Positions 23,391 through 32,945 of a stretch of DNA of 64,000 nucleotides are shown here, in pieces. The stretch covers positions 62,001 through 126,000 of the forward strand of contig JANIHI010000003.1 in NCBI GenBank assembly GCA_024518585.1, given 5' to 3'. Below the pieces are notes generated by a model, which searched no databases, was not told the DNA's origin, and saw only the letters and a program-made list of their open reading frames with translations. The first letter of the stretch is position 1; each line of letters opens with the position of its first letter. Source of the stretch: Methanolinea sp. (lineage in GTDB: Archaea; Halobacteriota; Methanomicrobia; Methanomicrobiales; Methanospirillaceae). The translations under genes were made by a program, and so were the position numbers.

Positions 23391-24863
23391 TCAGGAAGAA
23401 ACGGTCCCTTTTGCCTTCTTCCGGTCCTTTTCCCGGTACCCCTCGAGGAGGATGGAGGTGACGTTCCTGACGGGGCGGTCGGTGTGCTCGGAGATGTGGA
23501 ACTCGCAGAAGGGGCAGGAACTTACCACGATCTCGGCACCCGTCTTCTCGATCTCCTTCCGGCGGTTCTCTGCGAGGGCCGCTGCCACCTCCGGCATGCC
23601 GGAGCGGACACCGCCACCGGAGCCACAGCAGATGGATGGCATCTCGACCAGCTCGACCACCTGGGTGATAAGTTCCCGGGGCTGGTCCCGTATCCCCTGG
23701 CCGCGGAGCAGGTGGCAGGGGTCATGGTAGGTCGCCTTCACAGGGAGCCTTGCCGGGGGTTCGATCCCGAACTTGGTCAGGACTTCGTTGATGTCCATGA
23801 CCCGGAATGGCGTCCTGTAGTCATTCTTGAGGGTCGACCCGCAGCCGGCACACATCGTGAGGACGGTGTCGATTTTCCGGAAGACGAAGGCATCGATGTT
23901 CCTCTTCTTGAGCGTGTCGAGGAAGTCGACCTGGCCGGTACGGATGAGGGGGGACCCGCAGCAGACCTGTTCCCGGGGAATGATAACCCGGATACCGTTC
24001 CTTTTGAGGACCTCCATCGCATCGCGGGCAGTCTGGGGGAGGCGGCCGTTGTACATGCAGCCGACAAAGAAGCCGACAGTTGCCTTGACCGGACCGTCGG
24101 GCTCGATGACCTCGGGGGCGTCCTCGAGGAACGTCGGGCCTGTCCTGACGATGCTCCTCCCTGTCTCGCGGACCAGGCGGGCCACCTCCTGGTGGCGGGG
24201 AAGCGTCAGGCCCTCCCTGTTTGCGAGCGCCCGCAGTTTCTCAATGGCCTTGCCAGGGATCTCGATATCTTTCGGGCAGACCTTCCAGCAGGCCTGGCAC
24301 GAGGTGCAGGTAAACAGGCCGTGGGAGACTGCCTCCCTGACCCTGTCTCCCCCCTTGTCCCGCGGGTCGAGCGCAAGGCGCAGTTCCTGGCGCATCGCCG
24401 TCGGGCCGTCGAATGACGCGACATCCATCGCCGGGCAGACGGAGACACAGCAGACGCACTCGATGCAGCTGCGCAATGGCTTGAGGAGCTCGACCTTCTC
24501 CCTGTCGGGGACCTCCGGCTCTCCGCGCGGGCATATGCGGGGGAGTGTCGCGAGGAACGGCTGCAGGTCAACGACCAAATCCTTTTTGATCGGGAGGTCG
24601 AGGGGTTCGACCGTCATTCCGTCTCGTGCCTCTTCCATGCAGGCCAGGCCGGGTTCGCCGTTTATCCGGACGGCACAGCTCCCGCACTGGCCAGCCCCGC
24701 AGCAGTACCGGAACGCCAGGGTCGGGTCGATCTCGTCGTGGATGGCCTGGAGGACGTGGAGGACACGGGCACCCTCGTTGACCTCCACGACGTAGTTCTG
24801 GTAATGGGGTTTTTCGTCTTCTTCAGGATCAAAGCGGAAGACGCGGGCATGAACTTTCATCAT
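23391..24863 (-). CDS. tfrB: CoM/CoB thiol:fumarate reductase subunit B
   Basis: 490 residues from the ATG at 24863, overlapping the tfrA stop (ATGA). N-terminal plant-type 2Fe-2S domain: C-C-G-A-G-Q-C-G-S-C-A-V and a later Cys. Two 4Fe-4S motifs follow: C-I-E-C-V-C-C-V-S-V-C-P and C-T-S-C-Q-A-C-W-K-V-C-P. The C-terminal half is HdrB-like, with two cysteine-rich (CCG-type) blocks at V-C-C-G-S-P and I-C-C-G-S-G-G-G. It oxidises CoM-SH and CoB-SH to the heterodisulfide and passes electrons to TfrA for fumarate reduction. This unique methanogen enzyme feeds succinate into the reductive side of the incomplete TCA pathway. Cytoplasmic; no membrane anchor. Confidence 0.96.
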   Translation of the reverse strand: MMKVHARVFRFDPEEDEKPHYQNYVVEVNEGARVLHVLQAIHDEIDPTLAFRYCCGAGQCGSCAVRINGEPGLACMEEARDGMTVEPLDLPIKKDLVVDLQPFLATLPRICPRGEPEVPDREKVELLKPLRSCIECVCCVSVCPAMDVASFDGPTAMRQELRLALDPRDKGGDRVREAVSHGLFTCTSCQACWKVCPKDIEIPGKAIEKLRALANREGLTLPRHQEVARLVRETGRSIVRTGPTFLEDAPEVIEPDGPVKATVGFFVGCMYNGRLPQTARDAMEVLKRNGIRVIIPREQVCCGSPLIRTGQVDFLDTLKKRNIDAFVFRKIDTVLTMCAGCGSTLKNDYRTPFRVMDINEVLTKFGIEPPARLPVKATYHDPCHLLRGQGIRDQPRELITQVVELVEMPSICCGSGGGVRSGMPEVAAALAENRRKEIEKTGAEIVVSSCPFCEFHISEHTDRPVRNVTSILLEGYREKDRKKAKGTVSS

Positions 24864-26467
24864 TCCCTCACCACCGTCTCGATACCCGACCGCGTGAGCG
24901 ACTGGTAGGTATGGCCGTACGGAGAGGTCTGGGCGTCCCAGGCCTGGACGACGTCCCTCCTCGTGTGGGCTCCCCGGCTCTCCTTGCGCAGGAGGGCCCC
25001 CCGGACGACCAGTGTGGCGGTCAGCAGCATGTTCTGCACTGTGCAACACTCGCCGAGGTTCTCCCGTGTCCGGGCAAGGAGGGGCAGGGAAGAGAGGTGG
25101 GCGATCACACCGAGGGTCTTTTCGAGGTCCCGTGCCGTCCGGAATATCCCTGCCCCCTCCCACATCGCCGTCCTGAGCGACCGGACCACGGTTGAGGGAG
25201 GGACTTCTCCCCCGAGGAATAGAGAGAGGCGCTCTTCCTGTGCTTCAATAGCTTTTTCACCGATGCGCACGTCCCGCCTGGGTGCCCTCCCTGCAGATTC
25301 ACCGGCCCGTTTCCCAAAGACCTGGGTGTCAGCAAGGGCATTTCCACCCAGGCGGTTTGCCCCATGCACGCCCCCCGTCACCTCGCCGCAGGCATAGAGG
25401 CCCGGCAGAGTCGTCTCTCCGTGGGGTGAAATGCGCAGGCCACCCATGATGTGGTGGGCGGTCGGGGCCACTTCCATGGGCTCCTCCCGGATATCAACCC
25501 CGAACTTGAGGAACTGCTCGAGCATCACGGGCAGCCTCTCCTCGATCTGCTGCCGTGGCAGGTGGGTGACATCGAGGTAGACGCCCCCGTGTGCAGTCCC
25601 GCGTCCCTCCAGGATCTCGGTGGCGATAGCCCGGGAAACGACGTCGCGCGTCGAGAGTTCCTTTTTGACAGGGTCGTATTTCTCCATGAACCGCTCGCCG
25701 AGGGCATTTTTCAGCACACCCCCCTCGCCACGGACCGCTTCCGTGATGAGTCTCCCCCTCGCGTCGTAGGGGTAAACAGCACCGGTCGGGTGGAACTGGA
25801 CCATCTCCATGTCTATCAGCTCGGCCCCTGCACGGTACCCGATGGCAAACCCGTCACCCGTGCCGCTTGACGAGTTCGTGGAGATATCGTAGATCTGCGT
25901 GCCTCCCCCCGTTGCGAGGACGGTTGCATCGGCCCGGACTGCAACGATGTTGCCCTTTCCATCGAGGCCGAGTGCCCCGACCACCCTGCCGCTTTCCACA
26001 ACAAGGTCAAGAACCGTCACTTCGCTGATGACCTTGACGTCGGTGGATGCCAACCGCTCGATGAGTGTCACCATCATCTCGTGGCCCGTCCGGTCACCGG
26101 CGTAGCACGTCCGCGGAAAACTCTGGCCTCCAAAGGGCCTCTGGGCGACCTCACAGCAGTCTGTCACGTCAAAGACAGCACCCCAGCGAAGGAGGTCTTC
26201 CATCCGTTCCGGGGCTTCAGCAACGAGGATACGGACGAGTTCAGGGTCGTTGAGGTACGATCCGCCCTTCATCGTGTCCCCGTAGTGAATCTCGCACGAG
26301 TCCTGTTCCCGGAGGACAGCGTTGTAGCCGCCCTCGGCCATGGGCGTGCACCCCCCCTTGCCGGCGAGGGTTTTGGAGAGGAGGATGGTCTTCCCATATC
26401 CCGACGCCTCGATGGCCGCCCTGACCCCGGCCCCGCCACTCCCGATCACGAGGACGTGGCAATCCAT
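24860..26467 (-). CDS. tfrA: CoM/CoB thiol:fumarate reductase subunit A (flavoprotein)
   Basis: 535 residues from ATG 26467, beginning MDCHVLVIGSGGAGVRAAIE; an ATG six codons upstream (26485) is possible. FAD loop G-S-G-G-A-G, H-x-x-x-x-x-G-G substrate segment (A-H-H-I-M-G-G-L-R-I), T-G-A-V-Y-P, and a C-terminal helical domain with F-R-T-A-R. It is homologous to FrdA/SdhA and to the methanogen Tfr flavoprotein. It reduces fumarate to succinate with electrons from TfrB. A TATA-like element is centred 24 bases before the chosen ATG, which favours a leaderless start at 26467. Divergent from lysC. Confidence 0.95.
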   Translation of the reverse strand: MDCHVLVIGSGGAGVRAAIEASGYGKTILLSKTLAGKGGCTPMAEGGYNAVLREQDSCEIHYGDTMKGGSYLNDPELVRILVAEAPERMEDLLRWGAVFDVTDCCEVAQRPFGGQSFPRTCYAGDRTGHEMMVTLIERLASTDVKVISEVTVLDLVVESGRVVGALGLDGKGNIVAVRADATVLATGGGTQIYDISTNSSSGTGDGFAIGYRAGAELIDMEMVQFHPTGAVYPYDARGRLITEAVRGEGGVLKNALGERFMEKYDPVKKELSTRDVVSRAIATEILEGRGTAHGGVYLDVTHLPRQQIEERLPVMLEQFLKFGVDIREEPMEVAPTAHHIMGGLRISPHGETTLPGLYACGEVTGGVHGANRLGGNALADTQVFGKRAGESAGRAPRRDVRIGEKAIEAQEERLSLFLGGEVPPSTVVRSLRTAMWEGAGIFRTARDLEKTLGVIAHLSSLPLLARTRENLGECCTVQNMLLTATLVVRGALLRKESRGAHTRRDVVQAWDAQTSPYGHTYQSLTRSGIETVVRE

Positions 26468-26485
26468 AACCTCGGCTGACCGCAT

Positions 26486-26496
26486 CTTATTATAAG
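26486..26496 (-). promoter_or_regulatory. TATA-like box for tfrAB
   Basis: CTTATAATAAG on the reverse strand lies 19-29 bases before the tfrA ATG at 26467, the usual TATA-to-start spacing for a leaderless archaeal mRNA. A second TATA-like TATATGA further upstream would similarly serve the ATG at 26485. Confidence 0.4.
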
Positions 26497-26546
26497 GTGC
26501 GTCATATACGTACATAAAGAGCTTGTAAAGGACAGTGTGAGCCCAA

Positions 26547-27947
26547 ATGAGGTTTTTAATGAAATTTGGTGGCACTTCCGTTGCAGATGGAGGAAGTGTC
26601 TCCCGCGTCGTGGACATCATCGACTCCTGTTACCGGGCCGGAAACGAAGTTGCAGTCGTTGTCTCAGCCCAGAGGGGGGTGACGGACCAGCTGATTGCCA
26701 TCGCGTCCGAACTGGCCAACACCCCCGATTCCAACGAGATCGACCCGTTCATCAACTCCCTGCGTGTCCGGCATGGAAAGGTCCTGCTCGAGACGGCAGA
26801 GGACTATGCCGACGAGGTTGGGCTCCTCCTCGAGGAGCAGCTCTGCAACCTGGAAAACATCCTTTCTGCTGTGCAAAACCTGCGGGAGCTCACCCCCCGG
26901 TCCCGTGACTACATCATCACCTTTGGCGAGCGGCTCAACAGCCTCGTCGTCTCGGCGGCACTCAGGCAGAGGGGCATCCCGTCCACCACGCTCGACGGCT
27001 GCGAAGCCGGGATCGTGACCACGGCAAACCACGGGGAGGCCGTCGCCATCCCGGCGAGCGAGGGCAGGATCAAGAGCAGGGTCCTCCCGCTCCTGACCAG
27101 CTCTGTACCCGTGATCATGGGTTTCATGGGGTGCACGGAAAAAGGGGTGGTCACGACCCTCGGGAGGTCGGGATCCGATTACTCGGCTGCAATCATCGGT
27201 GCTGCAATCGATGCCGACGAGATTATCATATGGACCGACGTGGACGGGATCATGACATCGGACCCGCGCATCATCCCCGATGCCCGCGTCATCCCGACAA
27301 TCTCGTACCACGAGGTGATGGAGCTCTCCTACTTCGGGGCCAAGGTCATGCACCCACGGTCCATCGAACCTGCCATGAAGAAGGACATCCTCGTCCGTGT
27401 CAAGAACACGTTTCACCCGGACCACCCCGGGACAGCGATTGTCCGGGGCCAGAAGAAGGACACGCGGGTCGTCAAGGCGCTCACCTACATCGAGAAGGTC
27501 GCCCTCGTCAACATCTGCGGGGCGCAGATGATCGGGAGGCCGGGCGTCGCCAAGGCCATTTTTACCCTGCTCGCCGACAGGGACATCAACGTGATGATGA
27601 TCTCCCAGGGTTCATCAGAGGCAAACATCACGCTTGTCATCGACGAGAGCCAGGCCGAGGCCGCGGCGGACGCCCTCTCGGTCCTCGTGGCCGAGGGCAG
27701 GGTCCGGGAGGTGACGACCAACACCGATGTCTGTGCCGTTGCCGTTGTCGGCGCCGGCATGGCGGGAGCGAGGGGGACGGGGGGAAGGATATTTTCGGCG
27801 CTGGGAAAGGGCGGCGTCAACGTGATGATGATCTCCCAGGGCTCGTCGGAGGTCAACATCTCCTTCGTCGTCACGAAGGCAGACGGGCCCAGGGCAGTCC
27901 GGATACTCCACGACGAGTTCCGGCTCTCCGAGGAGGACGATGAGTGA
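26547..27947 (+). CDS. lysC: Aspartate kinase with tandem ACT domains
   Basis: 466 residues. Amino-acid-kinase domain about 1-300: M-K-F-G-G-T-S-V-A, I-T-F-G-E-R-L, and T-L-G-R-S-G-S-D-Y-S-A-A. Two ACT regulatory domains (about 310-466) each carry I-N-V-M-M-I-S-Q-G-S-S-E, the Lys/Thr-sensing segment. It phosphorylates aspartate, the first step to Lys, Thr, Met and Ile. The first ATG is at 26547; MKFGGTSV four codons on is an alternative. It is divergent from tfrAB and overlaps purM by eight bases. Confidence 0.95.
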   Translation: MRFLMKFGGTSVADGGSVSRVVDIIDSCYRAGNEVAVVVSAQRGVTDQLIAIASELANTPDSNEIDPFINSLRVRHGKVLLETAEDYADEVGLLLEEQLCNLENILSAVQNLRELTPRSRDYIITFGERLNSLVVSAALRQRGIPSTTLDGCEAGIVTTANHGEAVAIPASEGRIKSRVLPLLTSSVPVIMGFMGCTEKGVVTTLGRSGSDYSAAIIGAAIDADEIIIWTDVDGIMTSDPRIIPDARVIPTISYHEVMELSYFGAKVMHPRSIEPAMKKDILVRVKNTFHPDHPGTAIVRGQKKDTRVVKALTYIEKVALVNICGAQMIGRPGVAKAIFTLLADRDINVMMISQGSSEANITLVIDESQAEAAADALSVLVAEGRVREVTTNTDVCAVAVVGAGMAGARGTGGRIFSALGKGGVNVMMISQGSSEVNISFVVTKADGPRAVRILHDEFRLSEEDDE

Positions 27948-28941
27948 GAAGCCTCCCCGGACATACCGCGAGGCCGGGGTCGACATCGATCTCGAGGCAC
28001 GGGCCATAGCTGCACTGGTCCAAAAGCTCTCCTATCGGCGGGAAGGCAGGTTCCGGATGGTCTCTCCCGTCGGCCATTTCGCCGGCTTCATCGAATGCGG
28101 AAGTTACGTGCTTGCCCTCACCGTTGACGGCGTCGGCACGAAGATGAAGGTTGCCGACCGGTTGCAGGACTGGCGGACGGTCGGCATCGACTGCATGGCC
28201 ATGAACGTCAATGACCTGTACGTCATGAATATCGAGCCCGTGGCCTTCGTCGACTACATCGCGACAGACTACCTCTCCGTCTCCCAGATGGAACAGATCG
28301 GGGAGGGACTCAACGAGGGGGCCCGGCAGGCGAACGTGAGCATCGTGGGGGGCGAAACAGCAACGCTGAAAGGTCTCGTCAACGGCCTCGACCTGGCCGG
28401 GACGTGCCTTGGTATCCAGGAAAAGGAAAAGGTCATCTCGGGGGACAGGATCTGCCCCGGGGACCTTGTGATCGGGGTTCCCTCCTCAGGGATCCATAGT
28501 AACGGCCTCTCGCTGGCCCGGCGGGTCGTCGAGAGCTGTGATGCGTGGGACGAGGAACTTTCGTCAGGCCGGACCATTGCCCGGGAACTCCTCGTCCCGA
28601 CGAGGATTTACTCCGAGGCCCTGGCCATCGCCCGCGAGGCAGAGGTCCACGGCATGTGCCACATCACGGGCGGAGGTCTCCTCAACTTCAGGAGGCTGAC
28701 GGGATACGGGTTCGAGATCACCGACCCCCTGGCCCCGCATGAGATCTTCATGTGGCTGCAGGAGAAGGGGGGGATCGGCAGGGAAGAGATGTACAGGACG
28801 TTCAATATGGGCATGGGGTATGCGTATATCGTTCCCGAAAGCTCGGCGGCCGCCGTCCTCTCCCGCGTCCCAGGGAGCCGCGTCGTCGGGGAGGTGAGCC
28901 GGACGCCCGGTGTCCGGCTGCTCGGCCAGGAGATCCGGTAA
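27940..28941 (+). CDS. purM: Phosphoribosylformylglycinamidine cyclo-ligase (AIR synthase)
   Basis: 333 residues; ATG 27940 with GGAGG five bases upstream, within the lysC 3' end. Motifs: T-Y-R-E-A-G-V-D-I-D at the start, T-V-D-G-V-G-T-K, D-C-M-A-M-N-V-N-D, G-G-E-T-A, and G-V-P-S-S-G-I-H-S-N-G. It closes FGAM to AIR with ATP in purine synthesis. Its coupling to lysC is unexpected metabolically but simple overlap makes co-translation likely. purF is 2.2 kb downstream in another transcript. Confidence 0.95.
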   Translation: MSEKPPRTYREAGVDIDLEARAIAALVQKLSYRREGRFRMVSPVGHFAGFIECGSYVLALTVDGVGTKMKVADRLQDWRTVGIDCMAMNVNDLYVMNIEPVAFVDYIATDYLSVSQMEQIGEGLNEGARQANVSIVGGETATLKGLVNGLDLAGTCLGIQEKEKVISGDRICPGDLVIGVPSSGIHSNGLSLARRVVESCDAWDEELSSGRTIARELLVPTRIYSEALAIAREAEVHGMCHITGGGLLNFRRLTGYGFEITDPLAPHEIFMWLQEKGGIGREEMYRTFNMGMGYAYIVPESSAAAVLSRVPGSRVVGEVSRTPGVRLLGQEIR

Positions 28942-28997
28942 CGAAAAAATAAACTGCCCCCTCGCCGGTCCGGCCGCGGTGCACCCCGTCGTCTCTG

Positions 28998-29537
28998 TCA
29001 GTTGCTCTCCTCATAATCGACGGCAACGAGCGGAAAGACACGTGCCCTGTCGTCCAGGATTGCCGAGTTCCCCGTCGGGTCATCGATCTGGAGAGTAACC
29101 GGGAGGAGCCCCTCCCTGACCCTCGCAATCTTTTCCCGGAGGGCGCACGCCCGTCCCCGTTCCTCTTCATCCTCTGCCCAGAGGAGCACGCCGGCGACCA
29201 CCCGGTCAACGCGGTCGAGAACCCCCTCCACGTTGGAGACAAAGCCCTCGCACGCAGGGCCGGGTGTGATCTGGACACCGAGTTCCGGGATCCTGATAGT
29301 CCCGTTCATGCTCCTGACGACCCGTGCATTCAGGTCAGCAGGGGACTCGACGGCAAGTTCCCACCGCGATGGCTCGGCGTTCTTCAGGAGCTGGGTATCG
29401 ACAAACCTGTAGCCGCACGAGGGACACCGTGCACTGATGATGAGCAGGCCAAAAAAGTAGGGGATATCTTCTGTCTGGTAAATGTATTCGATCTCGCTGT
29501 TACACGAAGGACACGGCCCACAGACGACCTGCCGCAC
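28998..29537 (-). CDS. ZPR1-type zinc-finger protein
   Basis: 179 residues. A single N-terminal zinc finger C-P-S-C ... C-P-S-C-G-Y-R (about 9-42) of the ZPR1 type, followed by a beta-rich domain with R-V-V-R-S-M-N-G-T-I-R-I-P-E-L-G-V and a G-x-V-S-N-V-E-G motif. Archaeal ZPR1 proteins are half the eukaryotic double-module form. Eukaryotic ZPR1 binds eEF1A as a folding chaperone; an aEF1A role here is inference. It starts three bases after sepF stops, so they form an operon. Confidence 0.88.
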   Translation of the reverse strand: MRQVVCGPCPSCNSEIEYIYQTEDIPYFFGLLIISARCPSCGYRFVDTQLLKNAEPSRWELAVESPADLNARVVRSMNGTIRIPELGVQITPGPACEGFVSNVEGVLDRVDRVVAGVLLWAEDEEERGRACALREKIARVREGLLPVTLQIDDPTGNSAILDDRARVFPLVAVDYEESN

Positions 29538-29540
29538 TCT

Positions 29541-29912
29541 TCAGCTGACCCCGCCGATCTTTTCCCGCGATATCTTGACGGAATTGGGGGTAATCACGAC
29601 GTACCGCTGGTCTCCAAGCCCGATGATATCCCCATTAACGTCTTTTGCGACCTCTTTGAGGTCCTTGAGGACGCGCTCGTACATGACCTTGTCACCTTTC
29701 AGCTTTGCGATGTCGACGATCACGATATTGCCATTGTAGACCTCGTCCTTGACACGCGGGCTGTCCTTGATATCACCCACCGATGCGATCTTCACGAAGA
29801 GGGCAGGGGCCCCTTCCTCTGCCGCCTCGATGGCCTCAAGGTCGAGGTCCATGTAATCGTCCTCTGTTGACGGGGAACTCCTCCCAAGCAGGGTATCCAG
29901 GAATTTTACCAT
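29541..29912 (-). CDS. sepF: Archaeal cell division protein SepF
   Basis: 123 residues from ATG 29912 (MVKFLDTLLGR); an upstream in-frame ATG at 29933 is possible but would place extra residues before the amphipathic membrane-targeting helix. An acidic linker leads to the DUF552 core: I-x-D-S-P-R-V-K-D-E-V-Y-N-G-N-I-V-I-V-D-I-A and G-D-I-I-G-L-G-D-Q-R-Y-V-V-I-T-P. In archaea with FtsZ, SepF is the membrane anchor of the division ring. Cotranscribed with the ZPR1 gene. Confidence 0.91.
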   Translation of the reverse strand: MVKFLDTLLGRSSPSTEDDYMDLDLEAIEAAEEGAPALFVKIASVGDIKDSPRVKDEVYNGNIVIVDIAKLKGDKVMYERVLKDLKEVAKDVNGDIIGLGDQRYVVITPNSVKISREKIGGVS

Positions 29913-30034
29913 GAAAAATTTGTCTATTGTCATTTATTTAATAGTATCTATGCATTTTTCATTATCTCTCCTGCCGGTGCCCGGATTTTTTGATTTGGGA
30001 ATGGTGGTGCAGGTCTGCCCCGGGATTCTCCCGG

Positions 30035-30532
30035 TCACAGCTCGAGTGCCCAGACCTCGTCACCGACAAAGTGGAACGTCCGGACGACCTTGCCTTTCTC
30101 CTGCTCCTTCATCCCGGCTGCGTCAAAGAGGGCAATTCCCACCGCAAGTGGTTTTCCATGGCGTTCCTCGACGACCTGGACGGGCCGTCCGGCCCTGACA
30201 TCCGGCGAGATCGCGGTGACCCCCGGCCGCATCACGTCGGCACCCTTGACGACAAAGGGGACTGCCCCGGAATCGACAACGACTTTCCGTTCCGGGAACG
30301 GTCTCTCCAGCAGGCCCCGGAGGGTGGGAAAGACAACCCCCTTCGTCTCCATCAGGAGCGGTTTTTTCCCGATGAGGTAAATGGTGAGGTCTGCGTCCGT
30401 CTCCACTATCTCGGTCCCCTCCTCTGAAAAGAGGGCTGCCGAATCCCCGATCTCCTCTTTGAGTCTCCGAAAGAGGTCTTCTACCTGGGACTTCCGCAGC
30501 ATGTGACGTTTCCGTGTTGTAATCCTTGCCAT
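30035..30532 (-). CDS. PUA-domain RNA-binding protein (MCT-1-like)
   Basis: 165 residues from ATG 30532 (MARITTRKRHMLRKSQVEDL). N-terminal domain about 1-75 with K-R-H-x-L-R-K-S; C-terminal PUA domain about 80-165 with V-V-D-S-G-A-V-P-F-V-V-K-G-A-D-V-M-R-P-G-V and G-I-A-L-F-D. The layout equals the archaeal homologue of eukaryotic MCT-1, which works in translation re-initiation and recycling. A longer frame to 30622 crosses the promoter and is rejected. It lies divergent from lsm-rpl37e-purF. Confidence 0.88.
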   Translation of the reverse strand: MARITTRKRHMLRKSQVEDLFRRLKEEIGDSAALFSEEGTEIVETDADLTIYLIGKKPLLMETKGVVFPTLRGLLERPFPERKVVVDSGAVPFVVKGADVMRPGVTAISPDVRAGRPVQVVEERHGKPLAVGIALFDAAGMKEQEKGKVVRTFHFVGDEVWALEL

Positions 30533-30714
30533 CTGTTCTCCATGACTATGTCGGTGACCGACACCAAAAAAATCTTGCCCCGGCAAGGTGAAAAACCCCC
30601 GGAATCTCTGGTAAATCGGCATGAAGTACCGTCATTTCCCGGATCATCCTGATTGTTGGTCCTCTACAGCACCTTTATGTATCCTCGTTGCGCACATATA
30701 GTACCCCAGACTGA

Positions 30715-30960
<246 letters not shown>

Positions 30961-30986
30961 CAGGAAAAACAAAAAAGTGGTGAACC

Positions 30987-31169
30987 ATGTCAAAGGGAAC
31001 TCCATCAATGGGAAAGAGGCAAAACAAGACCCACATCGCATGTCGGCGGTGCGGGCATGTCTCCTATCATGTACGGCACAAGACCTGTTCTGCCTGTGGT
31101 TTTGGTAAGAGTACGAAACTGCGCAGTTACAAGTGGACGATGAAACGGCCGAAGGTCCCCACCCATTAA
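30987..31169 (+). CDS. rpl37e: Ribosomal protein L37e
   Basis: 60 residues: [11 protein letters not shown], then the zinc knuckle C-R-R-C-G ... C-S-A-C-G-F-G with R-S-Y-K-W. Full length for the archaeal/eukaryotic L37e. Overlapping reading of its mRNA with lsm and purF (9-base gap to the next) shows one operon. Large-subunit zinc protein. Confidence 0.97.
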   Translation: MSKGTPSMGKRQNKTHIACRRCGHVSYHVRHKTCSACGFGKSTKLRSYKWTMKRPKVPTH

Positions 31170-31178
31170 AGTCTTACC

Positions 31179-32600
31179 ATGTGCGGTATCGTTGGCATCA
31201 GGGATGCTGGCGGTGTTTCTTTTTCCATATATCATGCACTCTATGCACTCCAGCACCGGGGGCAGGAGAGTGCAGGGATCTCCACGTTCGACGGGACACG
31301 ACTTTTCAAGCACAAAGGCCAGGGACTTGTTGCCGAGGTCTTTGATTCGGCAATCCTCGAGGCACTCGAGGGAAACGTCGGGATAGGCCACGTCCGGTAC
31401 CCGACGACGGGGGCAAACCGCCCGGAGAACGCCCAGCCATTCAATTTTGTCTTCCGTGACCGCATCATCTCCATTGCCCATAACGGCAACCTGGTCAACA
31501 GCCGCGAACTCCGGGAGGAGTTCGAGCGTCGCGGGCAGATATTCTGTTCCACCACGGACACGGAACTGATCGCCAAGGTCATCACCGACGAGATGAGCAC
31601 CTCGGGGTGCATCGAGGACGCCGTCCACCGGTGCATGAGGGTCCTGAAGGGGTCCTATTCCGTCGTGATGATGATAGACGGAGTCCTGTACGGGTTCCGT
31701 GACCCCCTGGGAATAAAACCCCTCTGCCTGGGCAGGACAGAGAAAGGGATCATTATTGCATCCGAGAGCGTTGCCGTCGATGCCCTCGGCGGGTCATTCC
31801 TCCGGGACGTCCTCCCGGGGGAACTCATCTGCATCGACGACGAGGGGATGCGGAGCCTGCAGATCGCCCGGTCGTCCCAGAGGGCCCACTGCATATTCGA
31901 GTATATCTATTTTGCCCGTGCAGACGCCGTCCTGGACGGGGCACTCGTCTATGACGTGCGGCTGAAAATCGGTGAAAAGCTCCACGAGGAGGCCCCCGTG
32001 TGTGCAGACTCGGTCTGTCCGGTCCCGGACTCGGGGACGGCATATGCCATCGGGTACTCGGCCGGGTCAGGGATACCCTTCGTTGAAAGCCTCCTCAAGA
32101 ACCGGTACATGGGCAGGACGTTTATCATGTCCACCCAGAACGAGAGGGAGAAGGCTGTCCGGATCAAGCTCAACCCTATCCGGAAACACCTGGAGGGCAG
32201 GTCCGTTGTGCTGGTCGATGACAGCATCGTGCGGGGGACGACGTCACGCCGCATCATCGGGATCATGCGGGACGCCGGAGCCCGGGAGATACACGTGCGA
32301 ATCGGGTCTCCCCCCATCATTGCCCCCTGTTACCTCGGGGTTGACATGCCCACCCGCGAGGAACTCATCGCAAACGGGAGGGCTGAGGAGGATGTACGCC
32401 GGCGGATCACGGCAACCACTCTCCACCACGTCACGATCGATGCACTCGTCGAGGCAATCGGCCTGGGCAGGGAAAACCTCTGTACCGGGTGCCTGACAGG
32501 GTGTTACCCCGTGGAGATTGCCGGGGAAAAAAGTGCTCCCCCTGCAGTCGATTACGTTGACGGGACCTACCAGACAAAACTCGAGACCTTCGGGACATGA
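31179..32600 (+). CDS. purF: Amidophosphoribosyltransferase
   Basis: 473 residues. N-terminal nucleophile Cys2 (M-C-G-I-V-G-I) of the glutaminase domain, with no propeptide. The phosphoribosyltransferase domain carries the PRPP loop V-V-L-V-D-D-S-I-V-R-G-T-T. Cysteines C-I-F-E-Y and L-C-T-G-C-L-T-G-C match the Bacillus-type 4Fe-4S ligands, so the enzyme is probably iron-sulfur and oxygen-sensitive. It makes phosphoribosylamine, the first purine step. Last gene of the lsm-rpl37e-purF operon. Confidence 0.96.
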   Translation: MCGIVGIRDAGGVSFSIYHALYALQHRGQESAGISTFDGTRLFKHKGQGLVAEVFDSAILEALEGNVGIGHVRYPTTGANRPENAQPFNFVFRDRIISIAHNGNLVNSRELREEFERRGQIFCSTTDTELIAKVITDEMSTSGCIEDAVHRCMRVLKGSYSVVMMIDGVLYGFRDPLGIKPLCLGRTEKGIIIASESVAVDALGGSFLRDVLPGELICIDDEGMRSLQIARSSQRAHCIFEYIYFARADAVLDGALVYDVRLKIGEKLHEEAPVCADSVCPVPDSGTAYAIGYSAGSGIPFVESLLKNRYMGRTFIMSTQNEREKAVRIKLNPIRKHLEGRSVVLVDDSIVRGTTSRRIIGIMRDAGAREIHVRIGSPPIIAPCYLGVDMPTREELIANGRAEEDVRRRITATTLHHVTIDALVEAIGLGRENLCTGCLTGCYPVEIAGEKSAPPAVDYVDGTYQTKLETFGT

Positions 32601-32747
32601 ACAGCTGTTCTACCCCGCCGGGAGCAGAGGATAATGGCCTTTTCCCCTCAAAATGGTTCACATGGCCGGGGGGATTTCGTTCTCTTCCAATGGTATCCGG
32701 GAACGAGGGACGTCTGTCTTCTTTTAGTGTCGAAGAAAAGGTCTCAT

Positions 32748-32821
32748 AGCGAGGGATGGATTTGAACCATCGATCTACGGGTTATGAGCCCGTCGGGATA
32801 TCCTGACTACCCCACCTCGCT
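32748..32821 (-). tRNA. Initiator tRNA-Met (CAT)
   Basis: 74 bases on the reverse strand fold as a cloverleaf: acceptor AGCGAGG / CCTCGCT, anticodon arm ACGGG-CTCATAA-CCCGT with anticodon CAT, and T arm GATGG-TTCAAAT-CCATC. The A1:U72 end pair and the run of GGG/CCC pairs in the anticodon stem are initiator features; the elongator tRNA-Met lacks them. CCA is not encoded and no intron is present. A TATA-like CTATAT (about 32860-32865, reverse strand) lies roughly 40 bases upstream. Confidence 0.93.
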
Positions 32822-32945
32822 GCACGGTATGGTGCGTGATCTATTCACTATCTGCAGAGATATAGTTTGCCCCGATTGCACAGCCAGGGGAATGCCGGGC
32901 TGCAGGAGAGTGATTATCTCTCCCCTGCACCCCATATCAGTATAC

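Noticed and set aside
32784-32945. Extended start for thioredoxin
   Set aside because: The extension runs through the initiator tRNA gene and has no similarity to thioredoxins.
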